From positions 620,001 through 684,000 of the forward strand of contig NZ_WUAG01000002.1 in the NCBI RefSeq assembly GCF_009828855.1: 64,000 nt of DNA, read 5' to 3'. How positions within the stretch are numbered: the stretch's first letter is position 1; each line of letters begins with the position of its first letter. The position numbers and the translations under genes are program-made. Positions 27,123-35,768 of this stretch are shown piece after piece. The notes below the pieces were generated by a model. The model saw nothing but the letters and a program-made list of their open reading frames with translations, was not told the origin of the DNA and did not search any database. Origin of the DNA: Psychromonas sp. L1A2. GTDB taxonomy: Bacteria; Pseudomonadota; Gammaproteobacteria; Enterobacterales; Psychromonadaceae.

Positions 27123-27623
27123 TTGAAAACACTTAAAGTACTATTCACATCTTCGATCCTTAGCCTAGCTTTAGCTGGTAATTTATACGCTGAAGAAAGC
27201 ACTGGCGACTGTATTATGGTTCCAAATTTGAATGTTGAATTCAAAAATGATTCTACTGTATACATGACAGCCGATGAGAGAAAAGAAATAACTGAATTTG
27301 CAAAATTTATTAAAGACACTGATCTTTATGCAGTAATCGAAGGTCATACAAGCAAATATGCTACGGCAACTTACAATGCTAAACTGTCTTCTGATAGAGC
27401 AATTAAAGTAAGAGCTGAATTAATTAAATTAGGCGTTAAACCTTCTCAGGTTAAAGCTATCGGGTTTGGTGAAAGCTCACCATTATACGATAATAATACT
27501 GAAATCGGTGCTCAGAAAAATAGACGAGTAATCGCTGAAGTATTTAACAGCGCTGCTGAGTTATCTGAATATACATCATCAGAAAAAACTCGAATTGCTA
27601 GTATCAAATATAAAGAACAATAA
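27123..27623 (+). CDS. OmpA-family periplasmic/outer-membrane protein
   Basis: This small (about 166-residue) secreted protein consists of a signal peptide (KTLKVLFTSSILSLALAGNLYA-EE) and one OmpA C-terminal-like peptidoglycan-binding domain. Seen motifs are DLYAVIEGHTSKYATATYNAKLSSDRA (spans about 64-90), LGVKPSQVKAIGFGES and QKNRRVIAEV. There is no beta-barrel, so it may be periplasmic. Two starts are possible: ATG at 27111 with no ribosome site, or TTG at 27123, five bases after GGAG. I prefer the TTG. Divergent from the repeat-rich lipoprotein; both have cell-wall-binding domains, so they may act together. Confidence 0.85.
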   Translation: MKTLKVLFTSSILSLALAGNLYAEESTGDCIMVPNLNVEFKNDSTVYMTADERKEITEFAKFIKDTDLYAVIEGHTSKYATATYNAKLSSDRAIKVRAELIKLGVKPSQVKAIGFGESSPLYDNNTEIGAQKNRRVIAEVFNSAAELSEYTSSEKTRIASIKYKEQ

Positions 27624-27910
27624 TTAAGTTAAGCTTTTAATCCTTGATTTTAAAAGCTTAATAAACACTAGTGTTATACATTTTACGAAAAATATTTTGT
27701 ATAACACTTTTTACAACCCCTCTCAGTCATCACAATTTTCCTGTCATAACTTCCGAAAATAAATTAAAACTACTTATCTAATATTTATTGCTATAAATGC
27801 CAGACAGCTCACATCAAATAACTACCTCTCTTTTTTATTAAAAAAGCTAATACTCAATCAAAAACACTCAAAAGATAACAACTAATGGCTATAAGCTTAA
27901 CTCTATTTAA

Positions 27911-28106
27911 TACCGATTATATTAAGTAATGTGTTATTAAGTAATGTGTTATTAAGTAATATGTTATTAAGTAATATATTCTAAATTTTGTGTAGGAAAA
28001 ATAGTTCAATTCAAGGTGAAAATGACGGTTCCCGTTACGAAATTTACACCGAGGAAGAGGGCTATTTTAACAAGTAAAATAGATCAGTTAATTAGTGTGA
28101 TTGGCA
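27911..28106. mobile_element. Family III MITE-like element with internal tandem expansion
   Basis: The left end TACCGATTATATTAAGTAAT and right end (complement) TGCCAATCACACTAATTAAC are related inverted termini. The internal sequence (about 27985-28080) is shared with the fragment at 25096-25170. A 15-bp unit of the left end is repeated four times (27921-27980). There is no coding capacity. Confidence 0.65.
27921..27980. repeat. 15-bp tandem repeat, four units
   Basis: ATTAAGTAATGTGTT occurs four times in a row with one to two changes in the last two units. It lies within the left end of the family III element, so it arose by slippage of the element's own terminus. Confidence 0.9.
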
Positions 28107-28116
28107 TCATTAGTAT

Positions 28117-28632
28117 TTAAAAAGAGACCTCGGCACGCTCGCCTAATCCAACTAAACGATAACGAGGTTTCACAAAGCTAGCATGTACAACGCCTAAACT
28201 TTTATCGAATGAAACAGAAATATTAACAATTTCCTTAAATTGATGGTTTGCTTGAAGAATAATTTCAACACTATGTGTGTCGCTATCATTGGTCAAACTA
28301 ACTCTCTCAAAATTAATAATCTGATTGTTGAGCATTAAATGAGTGCCTTGCTTAAGTGTTTTTTTAATCACACTTTGTTGCTCGTTTTCACTTAAGTTTT
28401 CAGGCATTACCTTCTCAATATCCCCCATTAACCAAGCTTGATTATTTTGTAATCTAGAGACTAAATAGTTCATATCGGTAATAATTTTCACTTCAACTTG
28501 TCCGTCTCTTAAAATGACTTGAGCACTTGTTTCATTTAAAACATGCGCCTTGATTGGAGCACTGAACACTGTCATTCCGCAAACGAGTAAAAATACTAAA
28601 CAAGCAAATTTAAAATCTTTTAATAGGTACAT
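28117..28632 (-). CDS. Exported protein of unknown function
   Basis: I do not recognise this 171-residue protein. It has an N-terminal signal peptide (hydrophobic about 9-25, ending SAPIKA-HV) followed by a mostly beta-strand protein with the opening ETSAQVILRDGQVEVKIITDMN. It begins 104 bp downstream of the PEBP-YHYH lipoprotein gene on the same strand, so the two may be co-transcribed and act together in the periplasm. It has no cysteines after the signal peptide and no catalytic motif. Confidence 0.7.
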   Translation of the reverse strand: MYLLKDFKFACLVFLLVCGMTVFSAPIKAHVLNETSAQVILRDGQVEVKIITDMNYLVSRLQNNQAWLMGDIEKVMPENLSENEQQSVIKKTLKQGTHLMLNNQIINFERVSLTNDSDTHSVEIILQANHQFKEIVNISVSFDKSLGVVHASFVKPRYRLVGLGERAEVSF

Positions 28633-28736
28633 ATTAATCCCTTACATCATTACAAAGGTAAATATTCAGTAGTTATTTTGAAAATTAAATAATCATTCCT
28701 CTAATAATTATTAGAAGAACTTTTGAATATGTTATT

Positions 28737-30323
28737 TTAATTTATAACAACAGGTTGATGGTTACTTAATTGAGAATCCCTACAGAATGTCCCCGCCTGA
28801 ACTTTCCCTCCATTACTGATTGTTTTTTGTTTAAAGTCGTAACAATGTTCACTCTTAACTGATGGACTATAAGTCGTAAAGTAATCTTCCCCTTGATATG
28901 AATAAGTCATCGTTCGGCTGCCATCTTCCAATGTAGTATATTTTAGGTTTTCAACGCCACCAGCCGGAGGCTTAAGATCCGCTCTTATTTTTTGTGTATC
29001 GCCACTCAAAGGGGCAACTCTTGGTAATTTACTGGTATCAACTTCCCCAACTAAACATTGAATAATGTAAGGTGCCGTTGATGATGTTTGATAACGATAG
29101 CCAAAGATTTCATCAGTTTGCCCATTACAGACATCTAACTCACCTTGTTTAATATCGCTGCCATCCGGATTTTTATCGCCATACAATGGATAACCATCAT
29201 ATGCCCAACCAATAATTGCACTACTTGTTTGGTTTTTCATCGTATCGATCATACAAGTAGGTGAAACATGATAGTGGTAGTCATCACCACGACCTGAGTG
29301 TCCTCCACAATTATCCAATTGACCAAGGGCTAAAGTATCGTGTTTTGCATCATATTCACTTACATCTAATTCTCCCTGTGCTGAATAATCATATATAGGC
29401 ACACCATTTACAGCGACGCCTACTGCTGCATCAATGGTAGTAATGTCTTTGGCTTTTTTAGGATTTAATTTTACAGGTGCCGCATAACCTTCTGCAGGTA
29501 CAGGTACTTGTTCATTAGTACCCGTAATGCCATTCATTAATTCATGCTCAGGATAAGTAGAAGAAGTGACATAAGCATAATCATCGTCACAAGTAACAGA
29601 AACTTCTTTTTCAAACTCAGCTTCATTAATAGAATCTTTGATAACGTCACATCTGATAGCACTAACATTAGATGTTAAAACGCTTGTTTGAGAATTATTT
29701 AGGGGTAGTTTTTGTGGAGATGCCTCTTTGCTAGAGAACTGTTCTACATCTTTATTCAAGTTATTTTTTTCATTTATACGAGCATAACTCACGTTCATTT
29801 CAGCAGAACCTAAGGTAATATTTTGTATCGCAGATAAAAGCGTATTCCGATCAATTTTACTTTGAGTATTTAAAGTAACCGCATCAGATAAAGCATAAAT
29901 CGTATAAGTATAGTTTTTATACCCAGGCCCTTGAGAACAAGGCGGACTGTATTCGTTTAAATCATTTAAATTATTAGAGCCCATTTCACCAAGTACTTGA
30001 TCACTTTCAACTTGCACGTTACTTGCATCAATATTGAACATATTCCAATATGAATGCACGCCATCTAGTGCGTTGTGATACATCATTAATGCATAATACT
30101 TCGTTCCTTGTGGCGCACCGTACCAACTAAGAGGAGGACTAATGCCTTCACCGTCACAGGTATATGTATTCGGTAAATGGCCTCCGTCGTTCATTACAGA
30201 ACTAGTTAATACAAAACTATTTTCATTCGATTTTAGTAACGAACCTTGATGACTAACATCACAAGCACTTAGTATAAACGAGCATGCTCCAACCAATAAA
30301 AAGACCTGTGAATTTTGCATCAT
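28737..30323 (-). CDS. PEBP-YHYH fusion lipoprotein
   Basis: This 528-residue lipoprotein (lipobox LSAC, Cys21) contains two domains rarely seen joined. The first is a phosphatidylethanolamine-binding/YbhB-like domain (about 35-185): LPNTYTCDGEGISPPLSWYGAP and HSYWNMFNIDAS, with CSQGPG. The second is a YHYH-type domain (about 235-528) with the motif GRGDDYHYHVSP near residue 347 and many Cys and Gly residues. YHYH proteins are secreted and of unknown function, with a possible metal-binding His motif. The gene is followed at 104 bp by the exported protein at 28117-28632. CCAATAAATT precedes the start, and the ribosome site is TGGAG further up. Confidence 0.85.
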   Translation of the reverse strand: MMQNSQVFLLVGACSFILSACDVSHQGSLLKSNENSFVLTSSVMNDGGHLPNTYTCDGEGISPPLSWYGAPQGTKYYALMMYHNALDGVHSYWNMFNIDASNVQVESDQVLGEMGSNNLNDLNEYSPPCSQGPGYKNYTYTIYALSDAVTLNTQSKIDRNTLLSAIQNITLGSAEMNVSYARINEKNNLNKDVEQFSSKEASPQKLPLNNSQTSVLTSNVSAIRCDVIKDSINEAEFEKEVSVTCDDDYAYVTSSTYPEHELMNGITGTNEQVPVPAEGYAAPVKLNPKKAKDITTIDAAVGVAVNGVPIYDYSAQGELDVSEYDAKHDTLALGQLDNCGGHSGRGDDYHYHVSPTCMIDTMKNQTSSAIIGWAYDGYPLYGDKNPDGSDIKQGELDVCNGQTDEIFGYRYQTSSTAPYIIQCLVGEVDTSKLPRVAPLSGDTQKIRADLKPPAGGVENLKYTTLEDGSRTMTYSYQGEDYFTTYSPSVKSEHCYDFKQKTISNGGKVQAGTFCRDSQLSNHQPVVIN

Positions 30324-30611
30324 TTAAAACTCCAATAAATTAACATGACATATAAGATAATTAACTTTAGCTAGAATAATGATTAAATGTGTGGCAATTA
30401 TGTAGATGAGATTATATTAATTAAAACTAAGTCTTACCCCACTTCCATTTTAAAATGAAAAATATAAAACTAATGATGATGAGCAAAAACTTTATATTTC
30501 AATCTATTGAGAGATTATATTCGAAGAGTTTAGGGTGTTTTTCATTTGTAATGAAAGCATGGATTAGAATAAGTTTAAGAAAACAAAGACAGAGAGTTAA
30601 ACTCTACAAAC

Positions 30612-30652
30612 AATAAAGTCCCGGGACTTTAAAAGCATCGGGACTTTATTTT
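30612..30652. terminator. Terminator-like hairpin before the tRNA-Leu remnant
   Basis: AATAAAGTCCC at 30612-30622 pairs with GGGACTTTATT at 30640-30650. The hairpin is terminator-like but the loop is long (17 nt). It borders the left attachment repeat. The rest of 30324-30658 shows nothing recognisable. Confidence 0.45.
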
Positions 30653-30658
30653 CAAATA

Positions 30659-30714
30659 TGGTGCCCGAGGGCGGACTTGAACCGTCACTCCTCTCGGAAA
30701 CGGATTTTTAATCC
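30659..30714 (-). repeat. tRNA-Leu 3'-end repeat (left attachment site)
   Basis: These 56 bp repeat the 3' end of the tRNA-Leu at 32354-32438 with two mismatches (starting TGGTGCCCGAGG, ending ATCC at 30714), then diverge. It is the expected outer attachment repeat left when an integrative element inserts into the 3' end of a tRNA gene. It lacks the 5' half, so it is not a functional tRNA. Confidence 0.85.
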
Positions 30715-30805
30715 TGATAATTCAATTTTTTACAGCAATGCAGAGAAGCTAACCATTTGTTTTAATTGATTTAAGTTGTTTACGGTTTATTTAAGTTTAA
30801 GGTGG

Positions 30806-30829
30806 TTTACGCCAAATTTACGCCAAAAA
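30806..30829 (+). repeat. TTTACGCCAAA direct repeat (left copy)
   Basis: TTTACGCCAAA is followed by a second TTTACGCCAAAA. The same double motif occurs at 32253-32275 beside the integrase start. The two copies lie inside the element, each about 80-100 bp from an attachment repeat, as expected for arm-type integrase binding sites. Confidence 0.55.
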
Positions 30830-30987
30830 TAAGAGCGTTCTACTGTTAAAAAGTTAAATGAACTTGTTACCGATAAAGCTTCATAATATGATTTAAATAG
30901 TTTAATTAAATCATAAGGTAATGGATTATCTCTTACTCACCAGTTTCTTACTCATGTTCTCAATGCGACTTTACTAGTAGCGAAAGT

Positions 30988-31518
30988 TTGGCTTCCTATG
31001 AATATGTAGGAAAGGCGGAAAAAGAGCCGCAAATAAGAAACATTTGGTGTAATCAATGTGAAACGACCAAGCAAGGCATTTTTCCATATTCAAAGATACA
31101 CACTACTCTCAAACAAGAGGATGCAATCTATGATATTAAACTTTTGAAAAATTCAATTTTTTACCGTTTTTCCACACAAAAGAAAAAACAAGTACATGAA
31201 CAACAAAAGATAATTATGGAAGAAGAGAAAGTAATGCAAGCTAGGGTAGATTACTTCAAGTCCTCACATTTTAAACCTAAATGCCTTTCATGTGGTTCCC
31301 ATAATATAAAAAGACTAAAACCTTTTACTTCTTATATGAATCATTATTTTTCGATATCTATGTCTGACATATCACCTGAACCAATGGGAATAACGCATTC
31401 TTGTGGTGGTGAAATAGAGGCAAGTATAAAAGCTCGGTATAATTTTGGAAAAAGCTATACCCCACCAGTCATTGAATTTAATGAAAATGGGGTAATAATG
31501 AATAAGACTCGCGAATAA
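30988..31518 (+). CDS. Zinc-ribbon protein of unknown function (element cargo)
   Basis: This protein of about 176 residues has Cys pairs NIWCNQCE (about 18-25) and KCLSCGSHNIKRL (about 98-110), plus a later HSCGG. The reading frame is open from 30922 and encodes a further Cys pair, YSCSQCDF (30949-30972), just before the listed TTG. The true N-terminus is therefore probably longer, but no ATG is in frame: the frame begins after a TAA, and the only ATG there (30921) is one base out of frame. The gene may have lost its start or suffered a frameshift. It lies between the tRNA repeat and the integrase remnant, so it is cargo of the eroded element. Function unknown. Confidence 0.6.
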   Translation: MASYEYVGKAEKEPQIRNIWCNQCETTKQGIFPYSKIHTTLKQEDAIYDIKLLKNSIFYRFSTQKKKQVHEQQKIIMEEEKVMQARVDYFKSSHFKPKCLSCGSHNIKRLKPFTSYMNHYFSISMSDISPEPMGITHSCGGEIEASIKARYNFGKSYTPPVIEFNENGVIMNKTRE

Positions 31519-31530
31519 CTATCCCTCTTT

Positions 31531-32244
31531 TTAAAACCTATTATTAAAAGAAGTCTCATTTGAGTTCGTATCTCCGTCACCATTCTTAGTATTAGGTAGG
31601 TGGGCTGTTTTAGCTTTGAAATTAATATCACTCCATTTCAACGTCAGCATTTCAGAACGTCTAGCACCCGTTGTAATAGCCATTAAAATTAACAGGTATA
31701 ATTGGTCCCATTTTGAGATTTTAGCAGTGGAAAATAAGCTTGATAGCTCACCATCATTTAAAAACCGAGTTCTAGCATTATTTTCAGTGTATTGACGAAT
31801 GCCTTTTACGGGATTGTAATCTATATCAAATTCATCAGACAAATAGGCATACAAAGAGCCAATCGCTGCTTTATATCTATTTAATGTTGCAGGAGCCTTC
31901 TCATTAGATAAAGCCTTTAACTCTTCTTTAATTTGTTGGCGTGTCACTTTACCGACAGGCTTGTCACCAAATATAGAAATCCAATGTTTTAAACGTTGGT
32001 GTTTACTTGAGTCTTTTCCAGTATCTTGATCTAGGAATTGTGTGACAGCGTCAAAAAAACTTAAAGTGGTTAAACTATGGTTAGTTAAACTATTGGCTAA
32101 ATCATTATCCACCAGCAGTAACGCCATAAATTTTTGAGCATCTTTTTTTATTTTGAATGATTTAGATATACGTTTACCTTCTCGCATAAATTCTACGCGA
32201 TAAGTTGTATTTTTTTTGCCTTTACGGACTTGAAGAGTTGCCAT
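31531..32244 (-). pseudogene. Truncated tyrosine integrase of the tRNA-Leu element
   Basis: This is the N-terminal 237 residues of a phage/island tyrosine recombinase. An Arm-binding domain (MATLQVRKGKKNTTYRVEFM), the core-binding SAM-like domain (about 58-150) and the start of the catalytic domain with the first catalytic Arg (ITTGARRSEMLTLKW) are present. After TAHLPNTKNGD the sequence loses homology and stops, so the HxxR box and the tyrosine nucleophile are missing. A full-length enzyme would be about 330-400 residues. It is next to tRNA-Leu, 110 bp away, in the usual orientation. The element cannot excise with this protein alone. Confidence 0.85.
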
Positions 32245-32252
32245 TATATTTC

Positions 32253-32275
32253 CTTTACGCCAAATTACGCCAAAA
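32253..32275 (+). repeat. TTTACGCCAAA direct repeat (right copy)
   Basis: TTTACGCCAAA-TTACGCCAAAAA matches the copy at 30806-30829 with one deletion. It lies directly before the integrase start. Confidence 0.55.
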
Positions 32276-32353
32276 ACGTAACTGAATATCAGGAAACAAA
32301 ACTATGTTGACTTGTAACTTTTCTTTAACTAGTTGACTAGACTAGGAAAAAAA

Positions 32354-32438
32354 TGGTGCCCGAGGACGGACTTGAACCGTCACTCCTCTCGGAAACGGAT
32401 TTTGAATCCGTCGCGTCTACCAATTTCACCACTCGGGC
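32354..32438 (-). tRNA. tRNA-Leu (anticodon CAA)
   Basis: The 85-nt gene on the minus strand encodes its own 3' CCA. It has acceptor stem GCCCGAG / CTCGGGC, a D arm with TGGTAGACGC, anticodon loop GATTCAAAATC with anticodon CAA (reads UUG), a long variable arm typical of tRNA-Leu, and TTCAAGTCC in the T loop. The flanking attachment repeat at 30659-30714 copies its 3' 56 bases. Confidence 0.95.
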
Positions 32439-32620
32439 TGAGTGACAAGGATTATACCTATGGTTCTTCTACAAACAAGGATTTTCAATCACAAAAAGTG
32501 TAAGCGATTAAAAAGCAATCGATCTTTGCCTGTAAAGAATCAAAATCATACTTAAATAAATAAAATGCCAAGCGATTAGTCATTTGTTACACTGTTTTTT
32601 CAAACTTTTAAGGGATTATC

Positions 32621-33175
32621 ATGGTCAAGCATAACAATACAAAAACAGCAGAGTTGAGCCTAGCAGAACAATATCAAAGTTGTGAGCGTGCATCATTTTT
32701 TAAACGTTTAGGTGCCTATATCTACGATTTATTTGCGCTTGGTGCCGTATTAATGCTGGCAACGATATTAGCATTAATAGCGGTTGTCATTGCCAATAAA
32801 GTCGGTGCTATTGATTTAAGTGTTTATAAAGATACTGCTGATTATTTAGGACAAAGCTTAGTTTTCTTAATTTACTTATCCCTTGTCATTATTGGTTTTT
32901 TTACTTATTTTTGGAGTCAAGCAGGCCAAACTATCGGCATGAAAGCATGGCGTTTACGAGTGCAAAATAGCGATGGTAGTAATATCAGTTTTACTCAGGC
33001 TTTAATCAGGTTATCAACATCTGCTTTTGGCTTAGGTAATATTATGGCCTTGTTAAAAGACCGCAATGCTTTTCAAGACTTATGGGGAGAGTGTGAAGTG
33101 ATTGTGATGACAAAAGAATTAAGTAATTGGAAAGGTTTTAAAGGCATGGCATTTATGGATGAAGATAAGCAATAA
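32621..33175 (+). CDS. RDD-family membrane protein
   Basis: This 184-residue inner-membrane protein has the RDD domain: FFKRLGAYIYDLFALGAVLML carries the Arg and Asp, followed by helices at about 38-62, 78-100 and the conserved AGQTIGMKAWRLRV. About four membrane segments are expected. RDD proteins are suspected transporters or membrane assembly factors, but this one's substrate is unknown. AAGGGATTATC precedes the ATG. It is the first gene on the right of tRNA-Leu. Confidence 0.88.
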   Translation: MVKHNNTKTAELSLAEQYQSCERASFFKRLGAYIYDLFALGAVLMLATILALIAVVIANKVGAIDLSVYKDTADYLGQSLVFLIYLSLVIIGFFTYFWSQAGQTIGMKAWRLRVQNSDGSNISFTQALIRLSTSAFGLGNIMALLKDRNAFQDLWGECEVIVMTKELSNWKGFKGMAFMDEDKQ

Positions 33176-33226
33176 AGCATTTTCACTAGGCAGTGTTTAC
33201 TAGTTGATTACTAAGTAGAAAGCACT

Positions 33227-33282
33227 TACTTGGTAATCATTACTAGACAATCATTACTAGACAATCATTGCTAGGCAGTCAT
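33227..33282. repeat. 14-bp tandem repeat, four units
   Basis: Units of TACTAGACAATCAT (33241-33254 and 33255-33268 exact; the flanking units are diverged) lie between the convergent RDD and lptG genes. There is no coding role. Confidence 0.85.
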
Positions 33283-33402
33283 TACTTGCTAAATCTATTT
33301 AGCGATAGAAGTCGTAATTTAACGCCTCACTATATGTGCAACAGTCAGTTACTAGATATTTACCATTAATAAACGTCTAACAACTGGCTGCTCATTATTT
33401 TT

Positions 33403-34467
33403 CTAAGTTTGTTTTCTTAATAAGTACATCGCAATTAGCAATACCAATATACTTGGTAATACCGCCCCTAATATAGGGGGTAAACCAAAGACTAAACTTG
33501 CAGGTCCAAACAACTCTCCAGACACATGGAATGCAAAACCACTCGCAATCCCAAAGATTAAACGAGTTCCCATTGGAACAGTTCTTAGCCCACCGAAAAT
33601 AAATGAAACAGATAGCAACATCATGACGACTACAGTAAAAGGCAATACGGCTTTACGCCAAAGCGTCAACCAATACGTATTTGCATCTTGATCATTACTT
33701 TCTAAGTAAGTGATATAGCCATATATGTCACGCATTGACATTTTATCTGGTTCACTAATAATAACTTCAAATTTTTTCGGTGTTAATTCAGTTTTCCAAG
33801 TAAATTCAGGAAAGCTTTCAACGGCTGTTTTATCTTCAAAGAAAGTGGTTTTGCTGACATCTTGTAATAACCAAGATCCCCCTTGGTAAGTCGCTTTATT
33901 GGCAACCATTGCATATTCTAATGTTAAGTCTTTAGTGAAAAAGTAAAGTTGTACGTTGTAAAGTTCAGCTTTACTATTCATTCGTCCAATACTGATAAAA
34001 GAATCAGCATCTTTTGCCCAAATCCCATATTTATTCTCAACTTTTTCACTGCCATTTCTTAACTGGTCTCGCATAAAGTAAGCTTCTTTATCGGTTTGAG
34101 GTGCAACAAACTCCCCTAATAGCATCACCGCAATAACCATTGGTATTGCCGTTTTCAATACTGAGTTTGCAATACGAAACTTAGACATACCAGCAGCTTG
34201 CATGACGACTAACTCACTACTACTTGCCAATGAACCCAATCCAATAAGTGCGCCAATTAAAGCCGCCATAGGAAAGAACAATGCGATTTCTACAGGCATT
34301 TTTAATAGCACAAAGTAAGCAGCAGAAAAGACAGTATAAGCACCTGTTCCAACACTTTTCATTTGCTCTACAAATTTAATAATGCTGCTCAAACCAATCA
34401 ATACAAATAGGCTTAAAAATGTTGCGGCAAAGATAGTGCGGCCAATGTATCGGTCTAAAATACCCAT
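33403..34467 (-). CDS. lptG: LPS export permease LptG
   Basis: This is one of the two permeases of the LptB2FG complex, which extracts lipopolysaccharide from the inner membrane. It is 354 residues, with six membrane helices in two sets of three (about 12-35, 55-80, 98-118, then 268-290, 298-320, 330-350) around a periplasmic beta-jellyroll (about 125-260). The N-terminus MGILDRYIGRTIFAATFLSL is the LptG signature. The start is directly after the lptF stop, with no gap. Essential for outer-membrane biogenesis. Confidence 0.96.
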   Translation of the reverse strand: MGILDRYIGRTIFAATFLSLFVLIGLSSIIKFVEQMKSVGTGAYTVFSAAYFVLLKMPVEIALFFPMAALIGALIGLGSLASSSELVVMQAAGMSKFRIANSVLKTAIPMVIAVMLLGEFVAPQTDKEAYFMRDQLRNGSEKVENKYGIWAKDADSFISIGRMNSKAELYNVQLYFFTKDLTLEYAMVANKATYQGGSWLLQDVSKTTFFEDKTAVESFPEFTWKTELTPKKFEVIISEPDKMSMRDIYGYITYLESNDQDANTYWLTLWRKAVLPFTVVVMMLLSVSFIFGGLRTVPMGTRLIFGIASGFAFHVSGELFGPASLVFGLPPILGAVLPSILVLLIAMYLLRKQT

Positions 34468-35595
34468 TTATTTATCCACCTTAGCCGGTTCAGCCTTTTT
34501 CGATTTTTCTTTTTTCGGCTTAACATTAAACTTTCCGATAGTTTGTAAGTGCAATACGACACCAATAGCAAAGAATAATATTTGTACCGCCCAGATACCA
34601 AAATAGGGAATAGCACCATCTTCAATCAAACTCTTTGAAGCACTTAATAATAAGAAGAAGCTTAAATAGAGCGCTAAAGCCGGTAATAGTTTTGCATAAC
34701 GCCCCTGACGAGGGTTAACTTTAGCCATAGGAACGGCCATAAAAGTAATTAATAATATAGAAACAGGAATAGCAATACGCCACTGCAGTTCAGCCTGAGA
34801 ACGCGTATCGGTAGCACCAATTAATGCAGAAGTAGGTAGAGCATCTACTTTACGTTTTTTGCTTTCAACAGCTTCATTAGCAATATGTACTTGGTAGGTA
34901 GAAAACTGTGAGTTCTCAAATTCATGCTTACCCACAATACCAGCGTAACGTTGGCCATCTTTTAAGGTTAACCAGGTACCATCTTTTTTATTGGCGACAT
35001 TACCGGTTTTAGCGGTGATCACAGAAGGGGATATCCCCTCTTCTTTTGGCCAATGGGCCGCAAAAACATTTACGAGCGTTTTATTTTTTTCATACTTTTC
35101 AACATAAACCACCCCACCATTTCCAGAGGCTTTATGAAAACGTCCTTCGATTAAGGTTGCCGTTCCGGCGTTGGCTTCTGCTTTTTCAATAACTGAAACC
35201 ATTTCATCTTCAGCTGCAGGTGCCAAATATAAGCTATTAAAGCTAGCAAAAACAAACGTAAACAATGACAACATCAATGTTGCTTTCAATACTTTATTAG
35301 GACTGTAACCACAAGATGTTAACGCCACCATTTCACTTTCACTGTGTAGCCGACCATGCGCAAATAATATCGCAAGGTAGAAACTAATAGGTAACATTAA
35401 CGTTCCCAAGGTGGGCATGTTTAAATATAAAACCGTTAATACTAAATTTGCAGGTATCACGCCATTAATGGCGAGAGCGAGAATGCTAATAAATTTTTGA
35501 CTAACGAATATGAGAACTAAAACAAAGAGAATGCCAACTTGGCTTTTAAATGTTTCTAACATTAAATAACGAAGAATAATCAAGCTGATCTCCAA
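34468..35595 (-). CDS. lptF: LPS export permease LptF
   Basis: This is the partner of LptG in the lipopolysaccharide exporter, 375 residues, with the same two sets of three helices around a periplasmic jellyroll. The N-terminus IILRYLMLETFKSQVGILFVL and the block LMLPISFYLAILFAHGRLHSESEMVALTSCG (about 61-91) are family signatures. The C-terminus is a Lys-rich tail (KPKKEKSKKAEPAKVDK). The gene is divergent from pepA with 173 bp between starts, the usual gammaproteobacterial arrangement. Confidence 0.96.
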   Translation of the reverse strand: MEISLIILRYLMLETFKSQVGILFVLVLIFVSQKFISILALAINGVIPANLVLTVLYLNMPTLGTLMLPISFYLAILFAHGRLHSESEMVALTSCGYSPNKVLKATLMLSLFTFVFASFNSLYLAPAAEDEMVSVIEKAEANAGTATLIEGRFHKASGNGGVVYVEKYEKNKTLVNVFAAHWPKEEGISPSVITAKTGNVANKKDGTWLTLKDGQRYAGIVGKHEFENSQFSTYQVHIANEAVESKKRKVDALPTSALIGATDTRSQAELQWRIAIPVSILLITFMAVPMAKVNPRQGRYAKLLPALALYLSFFLLLSASKSLIEDGAIPYFGIWAVQILFFAIGVVLHLQTIGKFNVKPKKEKSKKAEPAKVDK

Positions 35596-35768
35596 TGTAA
35601 AATAAGATGCTACAAAAGCGGTAAAATAGTGGATTAAGCAAACAATTGCGGTAAAATTGCTATTTTAGTAAGTTTATATTACGTTTCAAGATCCACAATA
35701 ACCAATGATAACTGCATTTTTACAAAAATAGCACAGTTAATCTCAATATAATCGTTTTAAGGATACAT

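Noticed and set aside
27630-27660. Terminator after the OmpA-type gene
   Set aside because: The stem TAAGCTTTTAA / TTAAAAGCTTA is AT-rich and lacks a T run, so I do not call it a terminator.
30659-30740. Second tRNA-Leu gene
   Set aside because: Only the 3' 56 bases match; the acceptor 5' half and D arm are absent, so it is the attachment repeat.
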